A stretch of 64,000 nucleotides of DNA from an uncultured Mucilaginibacter sp. (GCA_903891475.1 CAITEP010000020.1:186001-250000), one strand, 5' to 3'; positions 25,716 to 38,818 are shown, counted from the stretch's first letter. Notes: generated by a model from the sequence alone, not told the origin. Made by a program: numbers and translations.

Positions 25716-27179
25716 ATGAAAATTAATTACAATCAGCTACAAACGTCCTCAGAGGGCATTACAAGCAATTACAATTTTAACGCGTCCATTACCCATAGCG
25801 GTAGGGTTGCTAAACAAAATAAAAAATCAAACTTGTTTAGTTTACAAGGCTTGGCATTCGCATTTTGTCTATTCCTTTTTACATCTGCCGCCATGGCACA
25901 AGTGAACGCTGGCGACACGGTGAGCCATTTTAATAAAAAAGACTTCCGCACATGGTCGGTTGGTTTAAACGGAGGTATGCTTACCCACTTTACACCTTTT
26001 AACGGCGAATTAAACGGCGATTTTAGAACCCCTCAAGAAACCTGGGGATGGGGTGCTTATATAAAGGACCAAGTTTTACCGGGCTTTGGCATCCAAGCCG
26101 ATTATATGGCTGGTAAGGTTACTGGTTACAGATCCAACAGTTTGCCTTATCCATCGTACGCGCAAGATAATAGCAACTTTAAAACTTCTATTGATTGGTC
26201 GTTTGCCTTAAGTGGTGTATTTACGGTAGCTAATTTAAGCTTGAACCACAAAAAGAACTTTCTATCGCCTTATGTAACTGGTGGTGCTGGTTATATGTCA
26301 TCGAGCGCGCATGTTATTGGCGTACCAACTGGTGCAAATAGCAATTATAATGGCAATTGGTTTGTACCAATAGGTGCAGGCTTAAAGCTAGGCATATCAA
26401 ACACTATCAATATTGATTTAGGTTATAAAGTGGCCTTTATGCGCACCAGCAACTTTGATGGCGTATCAGGTAGTTTTAACGATCGTTTTTCGTATGCGCA
26501 TGCAGGTATAGAATTGGCTTTGGGTAATAAAAAGAGCCCGCAACTGCAAAATTATAGTGCCATTGCAGCTATACGTGAAGAAAGCGCTGCCGAAAATTTA
26601 GCATTGCGTGGTCGCATAGCGGCTAACGAACAAAACCGTGTGCTCGACCAAGACCGTTATAACCGTGATGCCAAGCAGTATGCGAACGATATGGCTGATG
26701 ATGATGCGGATGGTGTATCGAACAAATTCGACAAATGCCCAAACACACCTATGCATACAGTTGTTGATGGTTCAGGTTGCCCATTGATTGTTCCGGCTCC
26801 GATTGTACACGAAAGGGTAATTATTACCGAAGAAGATAGAAGAATAGTTGGCGAAGCCATTAAAGATTTAGAGTTTGAATTGGGTAAGGCTACTATTAAA
26901 GCACATTCATATCCTACTTTAAATAGAGTTGCCGCCTTATTGGTTCAGAAAAACTTTAGCTTGAAATTAGCTGGCCATACTGACAACAGTGGATCCATGG
27001 CTCGTAATCAAGCCTTATCAAAAGACCGTGCCGAAGCTGTTAAAACTTATTTGGTTGAACATGGTGCAAACCCATCAACTATTGAAGCTACAGGTTATGG
27101 CCCAAGCCAACCTATCGCGACCAATAAAACTGCCGAAGGCCGTCAGGATAACCGTAGGGTTGAGTTCTCATTATTTTAA
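25716..27179 (+). CDS. OmpA-family outer-membrane protein with TSP3 repeat
   Basis: A 487-residue protein: N-terminal signal with an unusually long polar lead (about 45 residues before SLQGLAFAFCLFLFTSAAMA), an outer-membrane beta-barrel (about 75-265), a thrombospondin-3 calcium-binding segment (DDDADGVSNKFDKCPNTP) and a C-terminal OmpA domain (LAGHTDNSGSMARNQALSKD, ATGYGPSQP, NRRVEF) that grips peptidoglycan. It tethers the outer membrane to the wall. A second barrel protein follows after 24 bases, probably in the same transcript. ATG at 25716 is the only reasonable start visible. Confidence 0.92.
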   Translation: MKINYNQLQTSSEGITSNYNFNASITHSGRVAKQNKKSNLFSLQGLAFAFCLFLFTSAAMAQVNAGDTVSHFNKKDFRTWSVGLNGGMLTHFTPFNGELNGDFRTPQETWGWGAYIKDQVLPGFGIQADYMAGKVTGYRSNSLPYPSYAQDNSNFKTSIDWSFALSGVFTVANLSLNHKKNFLSPYVTGGAGYMSSSAHVIGVPTGANSNYNGNWFVPIGAGLKLGISNTINIDLGYKVAFMRTSNFDGVSGSFNDRFSYAHAGIELALGNKKSPQLQNYSAIAAIREESAAENLALRGRIAANEQNRVLDQDRYNRDAKQYANDMADDDADGVSNKFDKCPNTPMHTVVDGSGCPLIVPAPIVHERVIITEEDRRIVGEAIKDLEFELGKATIKAHSYPTLNRVAALLVQKNFSLKLAGHTDNSGSMARNQALSKDRAEAVKTYLVEHGANPSTIEATGYGPSQPIATNKTAEGRQDNRRVEFSLF

Positions 27180-27203
27180 TAATAACATCTAAAATCAACA
27201 AAA

Positions 27204-27785
27204 ATGAAAAAGAAAATCATTATTACCCTAGCGCTATTATTTAGCGCCGGGATTATAGCAAACGCGCAAATACAAAAAGGTAATGTAATGGTAGGAGGTA
27301 ACTTTGCCGACATCAATCTTGGTTTAAATAACCCTAATGTATTTAACATTAACCTTACCCCTAAGGCAGCTTGGTTTGTGCAAGACAATGTGGCATTGGG
27401 TGGCTATGTTAATTTTGGCCTACAAACTGCCAAAAACTCAAACACGGTTACCAGTTACGGTATTGGTGGATTGGGCAGGTATTATACAGGTACAGATGTA
27501 GAAGTAATTAAACACGGCCGTATTTTTGGTGAAGCAACCATAGGTGTAGGCGGTGTAAATGTGAGCGACGGTGGTGGTAACACCAATGGTTTAAACTTTA
27601 GCGCAGGCCCGGGTTTCGCCTACTTCGTTACCCATAATATAGGTTTAGAGACCTTGTTAAAATACAACGGTTTAGTTGGTTTTGGAAGTCAAACTTACCA
27701 GAACAATATAAGTTTATCATTCGGCCTACAGGTTTATTTACCGGGACAATCAACTGGTAAAAAAATTCAAGGCGATATGAAATAA
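27204..27785 (+). CDS. Outer-membrane beta-barrel (porin-like) protein
   Basis: A 193-residue protein with a classic signal peptide (KKKIIITLALLFSAGIIANA, cleaved before QIQ) and alternating Gly/aromatic strands typical of an eight-stranded barrel (NVALGGYVNFGL; GIGGLGRYYTG; IFGEATIGVGGV; NISLSFGLQVYLP). Probably sits in the outer membrane with the OmpA protein encoded upstream. A strong bidirectional terminator follows. Confidence 0.85.
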   Translation: MKKKIIITLALLFSAGIIANAQIQKGNVMVGGNFADINLGLNNPNVFNINLTPKAAWFVQDNVALGGYVNFGLQTAKNSNTVTSYGIGGLGRYYTGTDVEVIKHGRIFGEATIGVGGVNVSDGGGNTNGLNFSAGPGFAYFVTHNIGLETLLKYNGLVGFGSQTYQNNISLSFGLQVYLPGQSTGKKIQGDMK

Positions 27786-27875
27786 ACAATATCTAATTAG
27801 GCTTAAAGGTTATTGAAGGTATTAAAATCTACCTAAAAACTAAAAGCTTAAAGAGATAAAATTCAATCAGAAAAC

Positions 27876-27910
27876 AAAAAAAGGTGACCCATTGCGGGTC
27901 ACCTTTTTTT
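27876..27910. terminator. Bidirectional terminator between porin and katG
   Basis: AAAAAAAGGTGACCC, loop ATTGC, GGGTCACCTTTTTTT: a perfect 15-bp stem with A and T tracts on either side, between convergent genes. Confidence 0.95.
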
Positions 27911-27928
27911 ATTAAGGTAGATTATGAT

Positions 27929-30709
<2,781 letters not shown>

Positions 30710-31627
30710 ATGATTAAAAGTGTGTTTTACAGGTTGATAGTAGGCCTGTTATCTTTATTGTCTTTGCTTCCTCTAGGAGTTTTGTATGGTTTGGCTTTGT
30801 GCTTGTTTATTTTATTGTACTACATAACAGGCTATCGGCGTGCAGTGGTTGATGAAAATTTAAGAAACTCTTTTCCGGAGAAAGCAGAGGCGGAATTAAA
30901 AGGGATTGCCAAGAAGTATTATAGATACCTTGCCGATATGGTGGTTGAAACGCTTAAAACCTTAACGATACCAAAGCATGAAATTATAAAAAGAGTAGAG
31001 GGGGTTAATACCGAATTGGTAAAGGACGCGCTGAATAGTGGCAGGAGTGTTATCGGTATATTGGGGCATTATGGCAACTGGGAAATGTGCGCGCAAGGTT
31101 TTAGCTTGCTTTTTGAAAAACGGCGTATCATTGTTTACAAGCCCATTCATAACCCCTATGTCGACCAAATAATGTTTAAGTTGCGGTCGCGCTTTGGGGC
31201 AACATTGGTAAGTATGAAAAACATAGGTCGACAATTAATAGCTTATCGTGATGAACCTACCATTACCGTTTTGGTGGGCGACCAAACACCCGCATTTAAC
31301 GAATTGAATTATTTTACCAATTTTTTGAACCAACCAACCGGTGTTTATTTAGGTGCCGAAAAGTTGGCGAAGATGACCAACAGTTTGGTTGTTTTTTGCG
31401 ATATTCGCCTGAAAAAACGGGGGTATTATACTTGCACCTTTGTGCCCTTGTTTGATGAACCTACCGCAACGGCTCCTTACGAAATTACAAAAGCGCATGT
31501 GGCCTATCTGGAAAAGGTTATTTGCCAACAACCTGAATATTGGCTATGGTCTCACCGAAGGTGGAAACATAAACCGGAAGATGTGCGGAAAGCTGGACTA
31601 TCCAATTCGGCACCCCCAAATATTTAA
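30710..31627 (+). CDS. Lipid A-type lysophospholipid acyltransferase (HtrB/LpxL family)
   Basis: A 305-residue inner-membrane enzyme. The N-terminus has a hydrophobic anchor (LIVGLLSLLSLLPLGVLYGL) and the acyltransferase HX4E motif is GHYGNWEM, where His and Glu carry catalysis; VGDQTP and the KLAKMTNS region are family landmarks. Members add secondary acyl chains to lipid A or related lipids. It ends 20 bases before the convergent TPR gene. Which lipid it modifies is not shown. Confidence 0.88.
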   Translation: MIKSVFYRLIVGLLSLLSLLPLGVLYGLALCLFILLYYITGYRRAVVDENLRNSFPEKAEAELKGIAKKYYRYLADMVVETLKTLTIPKHEIIKRVEGVNTELVKDALNSGRSVIGILGHYGNWEMCAQGFSLLFEKRRIIVYKPIHNPYVDQIMFKLRSRFGATLVSMKNIGRQLIAYRDEPTITVLVGDQTPAFNELNYFTNFLNQPTGVYLGAEKLAKMTNSLVVFCDIRLKKRGYYTCTFVPLFDEPTATAPYEITKAHVAYLEKVICQQPEYWLWSHRRWKHKPEDVRKAGLSNSAPPNI

Positions 31628-31647
31628 ATTTGCAGGTTAAAGTTTAA

Positions 31648-33219
31648 TTATTTTTTCCAAACCTGCCAATTATCGGGGCTAACCGTATTATGAGGTTTGT
31701 TTGTAGGAGGCACTTTTAATAACCCCACGGCAGTACGGCTACCCAAAGCTGCAGCCTTTGTCCAATCTTCTTTGGCCTTTACTTTGTTATTGAGATTAAA
31801 ATATACCCAACCTCTTTTTAAATAGGCGTCGGCATTACCTCCATTTAGTTCAATGGCTTTGCTAAGGTCGGCCATGGCATTGGTATAGTTTTTAAGGTTG
31901 GCTTGGGCATATCCGCGTATATAGTAAGCAAAGGGCAGGTTATACCCTCCGGCAATTACTTTATCCATATTGGTAATGGCGGCCGCTAAATTATATTTAT
32001 CCATAAATAATACCCCTCTGTAAAAATAAGCCTCGTAATTTTCGGCATTCAAATTTATGGCAAAATTAAAATCGGCGATGGCCTCATCAGGCTTTTGCAT
32101 TTGTAGTTCCGCTAGTCCCTTGTATAAATGCGCCTCGTCATTTTTAGGGTCGATAGCAATTGAGATGGTATAATCATCAACAGCACCTGCAAAATTTTTA
32201 AGGTTTAGTCTTAATAATCCCCTTTCCCTGTAGGCATCGGCAAAATCATTTTTAAGGCTTATCGCTTTCGAAAAGTCGGCTTGGGCGTTATCAAAATCGC
32301 CTTGTTTCTCCTTTACCTTACCTCGTCCTAGATATGCGTAAGGATTATTAACATCTAAAATAATTAGCTGGGCAAAATCATTTCCTGCGGCACCGTAATT
32401 TTCAAGGTAAAGGTTTGCATTTCCTCTAAATCTTAGTGCGTCGGCATTTTTAGGAGCTTTTTCAATTACTTTATTAAAATTATTGACAGCTTCGGTATAA
32501 TTCTTTAATTGCGAGTATAAAGATCCTAAAAGATAGCAAGCTTGTGTCATATCCGGATTGAGCGCTATGGCCTTTTTTAAATCACTTAAAGCACCGTAAG
32601 GATCGTCGAGAAAATTTCTAGCTATGGCTCTATCTAAATAAGCTTCAGGCAATTTATCATTAAAACTAATGGCTTTATTCAAGTCATCTAAAGCGCCTTT
32701 AAAATCCTGTATTTGAATTTTAGCATTCCCTCGGTTGGTATAGCCATTAACACTTTGAGAATCCATTTCAATAAGCTTGTCAAAATCGGCTATCGCGCCT
32801 TTATTATCAGCTATATTTACTTTAGCATTGCCTCTGTTTGTATAGGCCAACACGTTTTTGGGGTTTAAAAGAATGGCCATATCACAATCGGCAATGGCTC
32901 CTTTAAAATCGCTTAACTCCATTTTAGCATAAGCCCTATTCGCGTATGCTAAATCGCTTTCGCTGTTAAAAGATAATATTTTGGTAAATACTTCAACAGC
33001 CGATTTAAAATCGCCCTGCTCCGCATTTATTACACCCTTGTAATTGTAAGCATCCAAGTTATTGGGCGATACTTGTATCTCTTTATTAAAATATTCTAAA
33101 GCACCCGCAAGATCCTTTTTTTGGTAAAGTTCAACACCTTTTGTAAAATAGGGGTCGCTATTTTGAGCCTTCGAAACAAAAGGAAAAATTAAAAGGAAAT
33201 AAAAAAGATACTTGTTCAT
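31648..33219 (-). CDS. Secreted tetratricopeptide-repeat protein
   Basis: A 523-residue exported protein: signal peptide MNKYLFYFLLIFPFVSKAQ followed by about 14 consecutive 34-residue TPR units (for example LAYANRAYAKMELSDFKGAI, and AYTNRGNAKVNIADNKGAIA) covering nearly the whole chain. The repeats form a superhelical peptide-binding scaffold, probably in the periplasm. No enzymatic domain. A -7 box TATATTTG lies 30 bases upstream. The partner is unknown. Confidence 0.92.
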   Translation of the reverse strand: MNKYLFYFLLIFPFVSKAQNSDPYFTKGVELYQKKDLAGALEYFNKEIQVSPNNLDAYNYKGVINAEQGDFKSAVEVFTKILSFNSESDLAYANRAYAKMELSDFKGAIADCDMAILLNPKNVLAYTNRGNAKVNIADNKGAIADFDKLIEMDSQSVNGYTNRGNAKIQIQDFKGALDDLNKAISFNDKLPEAYLDRAIARNFLDDPYGALSDLKKAIALNPDMTQACYLLGSLYSQLKNYTEAVNNFNKVIEKAPKNADALRFRGNANLYLENYGAAGNDFAQLIILDVNNPYAYLGRGKVKEKQGDFDNAQADFSKAISLKNDFADAYRERGLLRLNLKNFAGAVDDYTISIAIDPKNDEAHLYKGLAELQMQKPDEAIADFNFAINLNAENYEAYFYRGVLFMDKYNLAAAITNMDKVIAGGYNLPFAYYIRGYAQANLKNYTNAMADLSKAIELNGGNADAYLKRGWVYFNLNNKVKAKEDWTKAAALGSRTAVGLLKVPPTNKPHNTVSPDNWQVWKK

Positions 33220-33248
33220 TAAAAAAACAGCTTAGGGTAAATACTATT

Positions 33249-33256
33249 CAAATATA
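33249..33256 (-). promoter_or_regulatory. -7 box TATATTTG for the TPR gene
   Basis: Exact reverse-strand TAnnTTTG match, 29 bases before the start at 33219. Confidence 0.5.
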
Positions 33257-33428
33257 ATATTCTTTCATCCAAATAAAGCAAGCGTAGTCTAAAATTGAAA
33301 TTACAATAATTGCTAATAAACGTATATTAATTGGGGTAATAGTTACCTTACTATCACCTGTAATATTTTTTAAGGGTTAATATTATGTTTTTAAAATATA
33401 TGTATATTGGTGCATTATAAATTTAAAT

Positions 33429-34421
33429 ATGAACACCAAATACCCTCACCTTATTTCGGCCAATTTTTTATTGGTTTTATTATTTGCCTTTCAAGCTTGC
33501 GTAGTTAAACCTGGCACATGGAAAAATGAACGCATACCAGCCGGTAAAAGCGAAGAATTTCATAAATTGAATGCTGCAGTATTAGAGAAACTAAAAGAAA
33601 ATGATCCTGCTAAGCTTAAATTTTTGGCTTCGAAAGAATTTATGAGCGATAACCACGCTAAACTGGTTGACTTAGTTAGCAACCAACTAACCGATTTTAA
33701 ATACCATATTCTGGATGAGTATTATGTGGTGCACAAGTTGAAGGATACTGATACTGTTGTGGCAAAAAGCGGCGATATTAAGCGTTACAATGTTTTATAT
33801 CCATATGAGGCTACAGAAATGTACATGGCCTATTTAATACCTGATAAAACTGGCAGTAAATCAATGATTAGTTTGGTTTTTGCTAAACTTAATTACGGGT
33901 GGAAATTGGTAAAATTAAGCCTTTCACCATATACCATTAATGAGCAAACAGCCCCCGAGTTATATATGTTGGCAAAAAAACAATATAAAGAAAATAAGGT
34001 ACAGGCCGCTTATAGTAATATGGCACTAGCCTTGAGCTGCATGGAACCCGGAGCCTATTGGGAGTACCCGGATAAAAAGGACGCCAAAAGGTTTTATGCG
34101 CAGGTAGGTTTAGAGGTAAATAAAAAACTTAAATTCCCAATTGTGCTTAAACAAATTAAAACCGGGCCCATGCTTTTAAATATTTACACTAAAAGCACCA
34201 ATGAGGGTACTTTTCCGCTTGTTTATTATATGACCCATTTTGATTTAAAAGAAAAAGGCGAGGTGGAGAAGGAAAATTTAGAGATTAGAAAGGTAATTGA
34301 AAAGCTGATCCCCGGCTTAAAGGAAAGCAATAATTATATATTTTATTCGGCCTTTAACAAGCAGCCTACTGGTTACGTAACCGTTGACCATTATGACATG
34401 ACCGAAAAGGTGGGGAATTAA
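33429..34421 (+). CDS. Unknown lipoprotein
   Basis: A 330-residue protein with a lipoprotein signal: hydrophobic FLLVLLFAFQAC, lipidated Cys near residue 24. The mature part is lysine-rich with a DUF4019- or NTF2-like feel in the middle (SMISLVFAKLNYGWKLVKLS) but no family is recognised with confidence. The C-terminal half could be a second domain (KFPIVLKQIKTGPMLLNIYT). Probably held on the outer membrane, periplasmic side. Monocistronic, ended by a strong terminator shared with the M13 peptidase gene. Confidence 0.75.
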   Translation: MNTKYPHLISANFLLVLLFAFQACVVKPGTWKNERIPAGKSEEFHKLNAAVLEKLKENDPAKLKFLASKEFMSDNHAKLVDLVSNQLTDFKYHILDEYYVVHKLKDTDTVVAKSGDIKRYNVLYPYEATEMYMAYLIPDKTGSKSMISLVFAKLNYGWKLVKLSLSPYTINEQTAPELYMLAKKQYKENKVQAAYSNMALALSCMEPGAYWEYPDKKDAKRFYAQVGLEVNKKLKFPIVLKQIKTGPMLLNIYTKSTNEGTFPLVYYMTHFDLKEKGEVEKENLEIRKVIEKLIPGLKESNNYIFYSAFNKQPTGYVTVDHYDMTEKVGN

Positions 34422-34443
34422 ATTAATTTTGCGCAAAGACATA

Positions 34444-34480
34444 AAAAAGGGCTGTGCAAAAAATGCACAGCCCCTTTTTA
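34444..34480. terminator. Bidirectional terminator
   Basis: AAAAAGGGCTGTGCA and TGCACAGCCCCTTTTT pair around AAAAA, between convergent genes. Confidence 0.93.
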
Positions 34481-34497
34481 TATGGCATTATCACTCA

Positions 34498-36528
34498 TTA
34501 CCAAACTTTTACCCTATCTTTTTCTTCGCGGTACATTTTATCGCCTGGTTTTATGTTAAAGGCTTTGTAAAACGCGGGAGTGTTTGAGAGCGGGCCATTC
34601 ACCCTAAACATTTCGGGCGAATGCGGATCAACATTGATGCGCATCCTTAAGGTTTCGTCATTATCTTTTATGCGCCAAACTTGGGCGAACGATAGGAAGA
34701 AACGCTGGTCGGGTGTAAAGCCATCAATTTTTTCGTTGCTTTTGCCTTGTGGAGTATTTTTAAATGCCTGATAAGCAATGGCTAAGCCACCAATATCGGC
34801 CAAGTTTTCTCCTTGAGTTAGGCTGCCGTTTACATGTACATTGTTTAAAACGGTATAGCCGTTATACTGGTCAATCATAATTTGAACCTTTTGCTTAAAC
34901 TTCTCGGCGTCATCTTTGGTCCACCAATCTTTCAAATTACCGTCTTTATCGTATTGGCGTCCTTGATCATCAAAACCATGCGTCATTTCGTGACCAATAA
35001 CCGCGCCTATGGCACCATAATTAATAGCATCATCCGCATCTTTATCAAAAAACGGAAAAGAAAGAATGCCAGCCGGGAAAACAATCTCATTAAATGTTGA
35101 GTTATAATAGGCATTTACCGTAGGTGGCGTCATTCCCCATTCAGTTTTATCAACAGGTTTACCAGCCTTATCAATCATTTTCTTATACTCATGTTTAGCT
35201 ATTGATTGTTCATTGGCGTAATAAGCATCTTTGCTGATGCTTACATCATCATAATTTTTCCATTTATCAGGATAGCCAATTTTTTTGGTAAAGGCAGCCA
35301 ATTTTTCGAGTGCGCTTTTTTTGGTTGCGGCACCCATCCAATCCAATTTTCCAATCCTGTCTTTATATACCGTTTGTAAATTATTCACCAACTCAAGCAT
35401 GCGTTGCTTGGCCTCCGGAGTAAAATATTTTTTTACATAAATTTGTCCAAGCAACTCGCCAAGCCCGCCATCAACCGAGTATGATATTAACTTCCAACGC
35501 TCTTTTTGCTGTTTTTGACCATTCAATACTTTTCCAAAAAAGTCGAAATGTGCATCCCTGAATTTTTTGCTTAGCAACCTTGAGGCGCTATTAATTTCAT
35601 CAAAAGCTACCTTATATTTCCAGTTTTCAATGGACTGAGATTTTAGTAAGTTATTAAGTGCTTTGTAATAACCTGGCTGACCAACCAATAAAGTATCATT
35701 TTTTAAACCCATGCGTTTAAATACATCGGATAAATCAAAATCAGGCATTAACTTTTGGAAATCGGTAAAAGCCAGTTTGTTATAATTTTTTACCGGGTCG
35801 CGCAATTCAACAGGTGTAAGATGCGATTGAGCGATGGCAGTTTCCAAAGCTAACACAGCAATAGCTTTTTTGGCAGCAGTTGCATTATCATCGCCTACAA
35901 GAGTAAACAGCTTTGTGATATATTTTACATATTCGTCGCGTATTTTTTTTGAGGCCGAATCGGTTTTAAAATAATAATCTCTTTCGGGCAGGGTGATACC
36001 GGTTTGATCGAAATGGGCAATATTCTTGGTACTTACCCTGTCATCAGGAGATACCGAGAAGCCAAACAAATCGCCATTCCCTTGTTTAAAGCCATCAGCA
36101 GCCCAAGTAACCAGCTGCTTATAATCTTTAATAGCAGCTATTTTAGCAAGTTCGGGTTTAATCGGTTCATAACCCAATTTTTCGAGGGTCACTGTATCCA
36201 TACCACTTTTGTATAAATCGCCAACCTTTTGTTCGGCACTACCTGCCGAGTTTTCCTGAGCAGAAACTTCATCCAAAATGGAATGAATATTTTTTAAATT
36301 ATCATCTGCCAACACATAGAACGACCCCCATCCTGTTTCTGATGGTGGTATTTTGGTATTTTTTACCCATTTACCGTTAGCATATTGAAAGAAATTTTCA
36401 CCAGGTTTTGAAGTTGAATCCATGCCTGCCTTATCGAAGAAAACGGTACGTTTTACTTCTTTTTGATGGTTGTTACAAGCGGCAATACCGAGTAAGGCTA
36501 CAGCTGTTAGTAATTTATTTATCCTCAT
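34498..36528 (-). CDS. M13-family zinc metallopeptidase (neprilysin/PepO-like) lipoprotein
   Basis: A 676-residue endopeptidase. Lipobox GIAAC puts the lipidated Cys at 18. The zinc site is HEMTH at 513-517 (Glu514 catalytic) with the third ligand Glu574 in GENLADIGG; NAYYNSTFNEIVFPAG is the substrate-binding segment typical of M13. The protein is full length with N-terminal and C-terminal M13 domains. It should degrade small peptides in the periplasm or at the cell surface. Monocistronic. Confidence 0.95.
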   Translation of the reverse strand: MRINKLLTAVALLGIAACNNHQKEVKRTVFFDKAGMDSTSKPGENFFQYANGKWVKNTKIPPSETGWGSFYVLADDNLKNIHSILDEVSAQENSAGSAEQKVGDLYKSGMDTVTLEKLGYEPIKPELAKIAAIKDYKQLVTWAADGFKQGNGDLFGFSVSPDDRVSTKNIAHFDQTGITLPERDYYFKTDSASKKIRDEYVKYITKLFTLVGDDNATAAKKAIAVLALETAIAQSHLTPVELRDPVKNYNKLAFTDFQKLMPDFDLSDVFKRMGLKNDTLLVGQPGYYKALNNLLKSQSIENWKYKVAFDEINSASRLLSKKFRDAHFDFFGKVLNGQKQQKERWKLISYSVDGGLGELLGQIYVKKYFTPEAKQRMLELVNNLQTVYKDRIGKLDWMGAATKKSALEKLAAFTKKIGYPDKWKNYDDVSISKDAYYANEQSIAKHEYKKMIDKAGKPVDKTEWGMTPPTVNAYYNSTFNEIVFPAGILSFPFFDKDADDAINYGAIGAVIGHEMTHGFDDQGRQYDKDGNLKDWWTKDDAEKFKQKVQIMIDQYNGYTVLNNVHVNGSLTQGENLADIGGLAIAYQAFKNTPQGKSNEKIDGFTPDQRFFLSFAQVWRIKDNDETLRMRINVDPHSPEMFRVNGPLSNTPAFYKAFNIKPGDKMYREEKDRVKVW

Positions 36529-36715
36529 AATTATTGATTAGTTTTAGAATTAGGGTGCGAATATTCATTCGGATGGCAATTGTATTCAGGTAAAAATAGT
36601 AAAATAATTATATGGTAGTAGTTTGAATTACAATAAAATGACTCATTCAAAACAAATGCGCTCAAATTGATTTTTACTTCTTAACTTTATTTTCAAATTA
36701 TTAAACCAAAAATAA

Positions 36716-37138
36716 ATGAAAGCAAGCAATATTACCCTTTTGTACAATGGAACTACTGAGGAGGCGTTTAACTTTTATAAGTCGGTTATTGGAGGAGAGT
36801 TCATTAACGTATCACGCATGAAGGATATACCTGGAGCACCGCCTATGAGCGAGGAAGAAGCAAATAAGATTTTACACATGACTTTTCCAATTGGCAAATC
36901 AATCATTATGGGAATGGACTTGCCATCAAGCCGACCGGCTGTAATGATGGGCAATAATTTTTTCATTACTGTTGATACGGAAAGTGAAGAAGAAACCACC
37001 CAGCTTTTTAATGGATTGAGCCAAGGCGGCCACATTAGTATGCCGTTGGCACACCAGTTTTGGGGCTCATTTTTTGGCATGTTTACCGATAAGTTTGGCA
37101 TACAATGGATGCTGAGCTATGCTACCCAGCCAGCTTAA
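36716..37138 (+). CDS. VOC-superfamily (PhnB/YjdN-like) protein
   Basis: A 140-residue protein with the two-fold beta-alpha-beta-beta-beta layout of PhnB-like proteins: YNGTTEEAFNFYKSVIGGEF at the start and WGSFFGMFTDKFGIQWMLSY at the end are diagnostic. Members bind small ligands or metals; few have known reactions. Monocistronic, between divergent M13 peptidase and sucD. Confidence 0.88.
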   Translation: MKASNITLLYNGTTEEAFNFYKSVIGGEFINVSRMKDIPGAPPMSEEEANKILHMTFPIGKSIIMGMDLPSSRPAVMMGNNFFITVDTESEEETTQLFNGLSQGGHISMPLAHQFWGSFFGMFTDKFGIQWMLSYATQPA

Positions 37139-37258
37139 TTAGTTTTATTGATAAAAAGCATTTAGGAGCAAGTTTTGAGTGATTTGTAAAACCCATTATT
37201 TTTTCTCTTTAATTTCAAAAAAAATACTTTGATAGGGGGGATAGGGGCATTTTTTTTT

Positions 37259-37266
37259 TAGCTTTG
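37259..37266 (+). promoter_or_regulatory. -7 box TAGCTTTG for sucD
   Basis: Exact TAnnTTTG match, 20 bases before the ATG at 37287. Confidence 0.55.
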
Positions 37267-37286
37267 CACAACAAAATATAAAACCA

Positions 37287-38165
37287 ATGAGTGTACTCGT
37301 AAATAAAGATTCAAAAGTTATTGTTCAAGGTTTTACAGGTAACGAGGGTACCTACCATGCTTCGCAAATGATTGCCTATGGCACACAAGTAGTTGGTGGT
37401 GTTACTCCGGGTAAAGGCGGTCAGCAACATTTGGAACGCCCCGTGTTTAATACTGTTCAGGATGCCGTTACTACTACCGGTGCCGATGTTTCTATCATAT
37501 TCGTTCCCCCTGCTTTTGCTGCCGATGCCATTATGGAAGCTGCCGAAGCAGGTATAAAAGTAATTGTTTGTATTACCGAAGGTATACCAACCAAAGACAT
37601 GATTATGGTGAAGGAATATTTAGTTGGCCGCAATTCACGTTTAATTGGGCCAAACTGCCCAGGTATCATTACTGCCGACGAAAGTAAAATAGGTATTATG
37701 CCGGGCTTTATCTTTAAAAAGGGTAACGTTGGAGTAGTTTCAAAATCAGGAACGCTTACTTATGAGGCGGTTGACCAAGTGGTGAAAGCTGGTTTAGGTA
37801 TTACTACCGCGATTGGTATTGGTGGCGACCCAATTATTGGTACGCCAACCAAAGAGGCGGTTGAATTGCTAATGAACGACCCTGAAACACATGGCATTAT
37901 TATGATTGGCGAAATTGGTGGTGGCATGGAAGCCGAAGCTGCCCGGTGGATAAAAGAACATGGTACTAAACCTGTAGTTGGCTTTATTGCCGGACAAACA
38001 GCGCCTCCAGGCCGCCGTATGGGTCATGCCGGTGCTATTGTGGGTGGTGCGGATGATACCGCCGCCGCTAAAATGAAAATTATGCGTGAATGTGGCATCC
38101 GAGTAGTTGAATCGCCAGCCGAAATTGGCGCTGCCATGGCCGAAGAATTGGCAAAATTGAAATAA
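37287..38165 (+). CDS. sucD: Succinyl-CoA synthetase alpha subunit
   Basis: A 292-residue citric-acid-cycle enzyme subunit that forms succinyl phosphate via a phosphohistidine. CoA is bound by the N-terminal Rossmann domain ([19 protein letters not shown]), and the phospho-accepting His247 lies in [23 protein letters not shown] is conserved. The beta subunit gene (sucC) is not adjacent, common in this phylum. Own promoter box upstream and a strong terminator downstream show a single-gene unit. Confidence 0.97.
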   Translation: MSVLVNKDSKVIVQGFTGNEGTYHASQMIAYGTQVVGGVTPGKGGQQHLERPVFNTVQDAVTTTGADVSIIFVPPAFAADAIMEAAEAGIKVIVCITEGIPTKDMIMVKEYLVGRNSRLIGPNCPGIITADESKIGIMPGFIFKKGNVGVVSKSGTLTYEAVDQVVKAGLGITTAIGIGGDPIIGTPTKEAVELLMNDPETHGIIMIGEIGGGMEAEAARWIKEHGTKPVVGFIAGQTAPPGRRMGHAGAIVGGADDTAAAKMKIMRECGIRVVESPAEIGAAMAEELAKLK

Positions 38166-38190
38166 GGTTTATATTCCATGAATGATATAG

Positions 38191-38220
38191 AAAATCCCGG
38201 GCTTTGCCTGGGATTTTTTT
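38191..38220 (+). terminator. Terminator of sucD
   Basis: AAATCCCGGGC and GCCTGGGATTT pair around TTT (one G-T wobble), followed by T's. Confidence 0.9.
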
Positions 38221-38262
38221 GTTTATCTGATTTTTTATTCCTCTTTCTCAAATTAAGAAATA

Positions 38263-38769
38263 TTACGCCAATCCATTTACGCCAAAACTTAAAATCTTTT
38301 TTGTTGTTAGGTTTATCTTAACTTTAAAATAGTAGGCTCCACCATCAAAAACAAAAATTATATGGTTTTGCCATTTCTTTATATCGTAAACATCCCAAAG
38401 GCAATTTACCCAGACTTCCTTTTCACCTTTAGTATTTAAAGCGGGTACAAATTGTTTGTAATAACGGGAGGTATTTTTAATTTTCAAATCTAAGGGGCAA
38501 TGTGTGCAAGACTTATTGTAGTTATTTGCAGCTTTTGTGATTAATTCTTTAAGCTGTTTAATTTCATCTTCACTTAAAGTGGTGACTTTGTATGAATTAT
38601 TAAATCCTGTAAAACTTGAATCTCTTAAACTTAGTGGTAATATCACATATTTCGTACTATGTTGCTGCAATGTATCGGAAACGATTGTTTCAGCTATCCT
38701 TATTGCTTTGTGGTCAAACTGAGTTAAGGAAAACATCAGCAGAAGGATAAGATTCAAAATCAATTTCAT
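38263..38769 (-). CDS. Unknown secreted protein, 168 residues
   Basis: No family recognised. A short hydrophobic leader (LILNLILLLMFSL) suggests export. The mature part has a CTHC motif near residue 90 that could be a disulfide or metal site, and a C-terminal block (WQNHIIFVFDGGAYYFKVKI) with alternating hydrophobic beta strands. It may be transcribed with the GH95 gene upstream in the other direction of reading (same strand, 49 bases), but no functional link is evident. Confidence 0.65.
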   Translation of the reverse strand: MKLILNLILLLMFSLTQFDHKAIRIAETIVSDTLQQHSTKYVILPLSLRDSSFTGFNNSYKVTTLSEDEIKQLKELITKAANNYNKSCTHCPLDLKIKNTSRYYKQFVPALNTKGEKEVWVNCLWDVYDIKKWQNHIIFVFDGGAYYFKVKINLTTKKILSFGVNGLA

Positions 38770-38818
38770 ACTATATGGTTTTAAAAATAATTAATATGTA
38801 TCTATTTTTATGCAAACC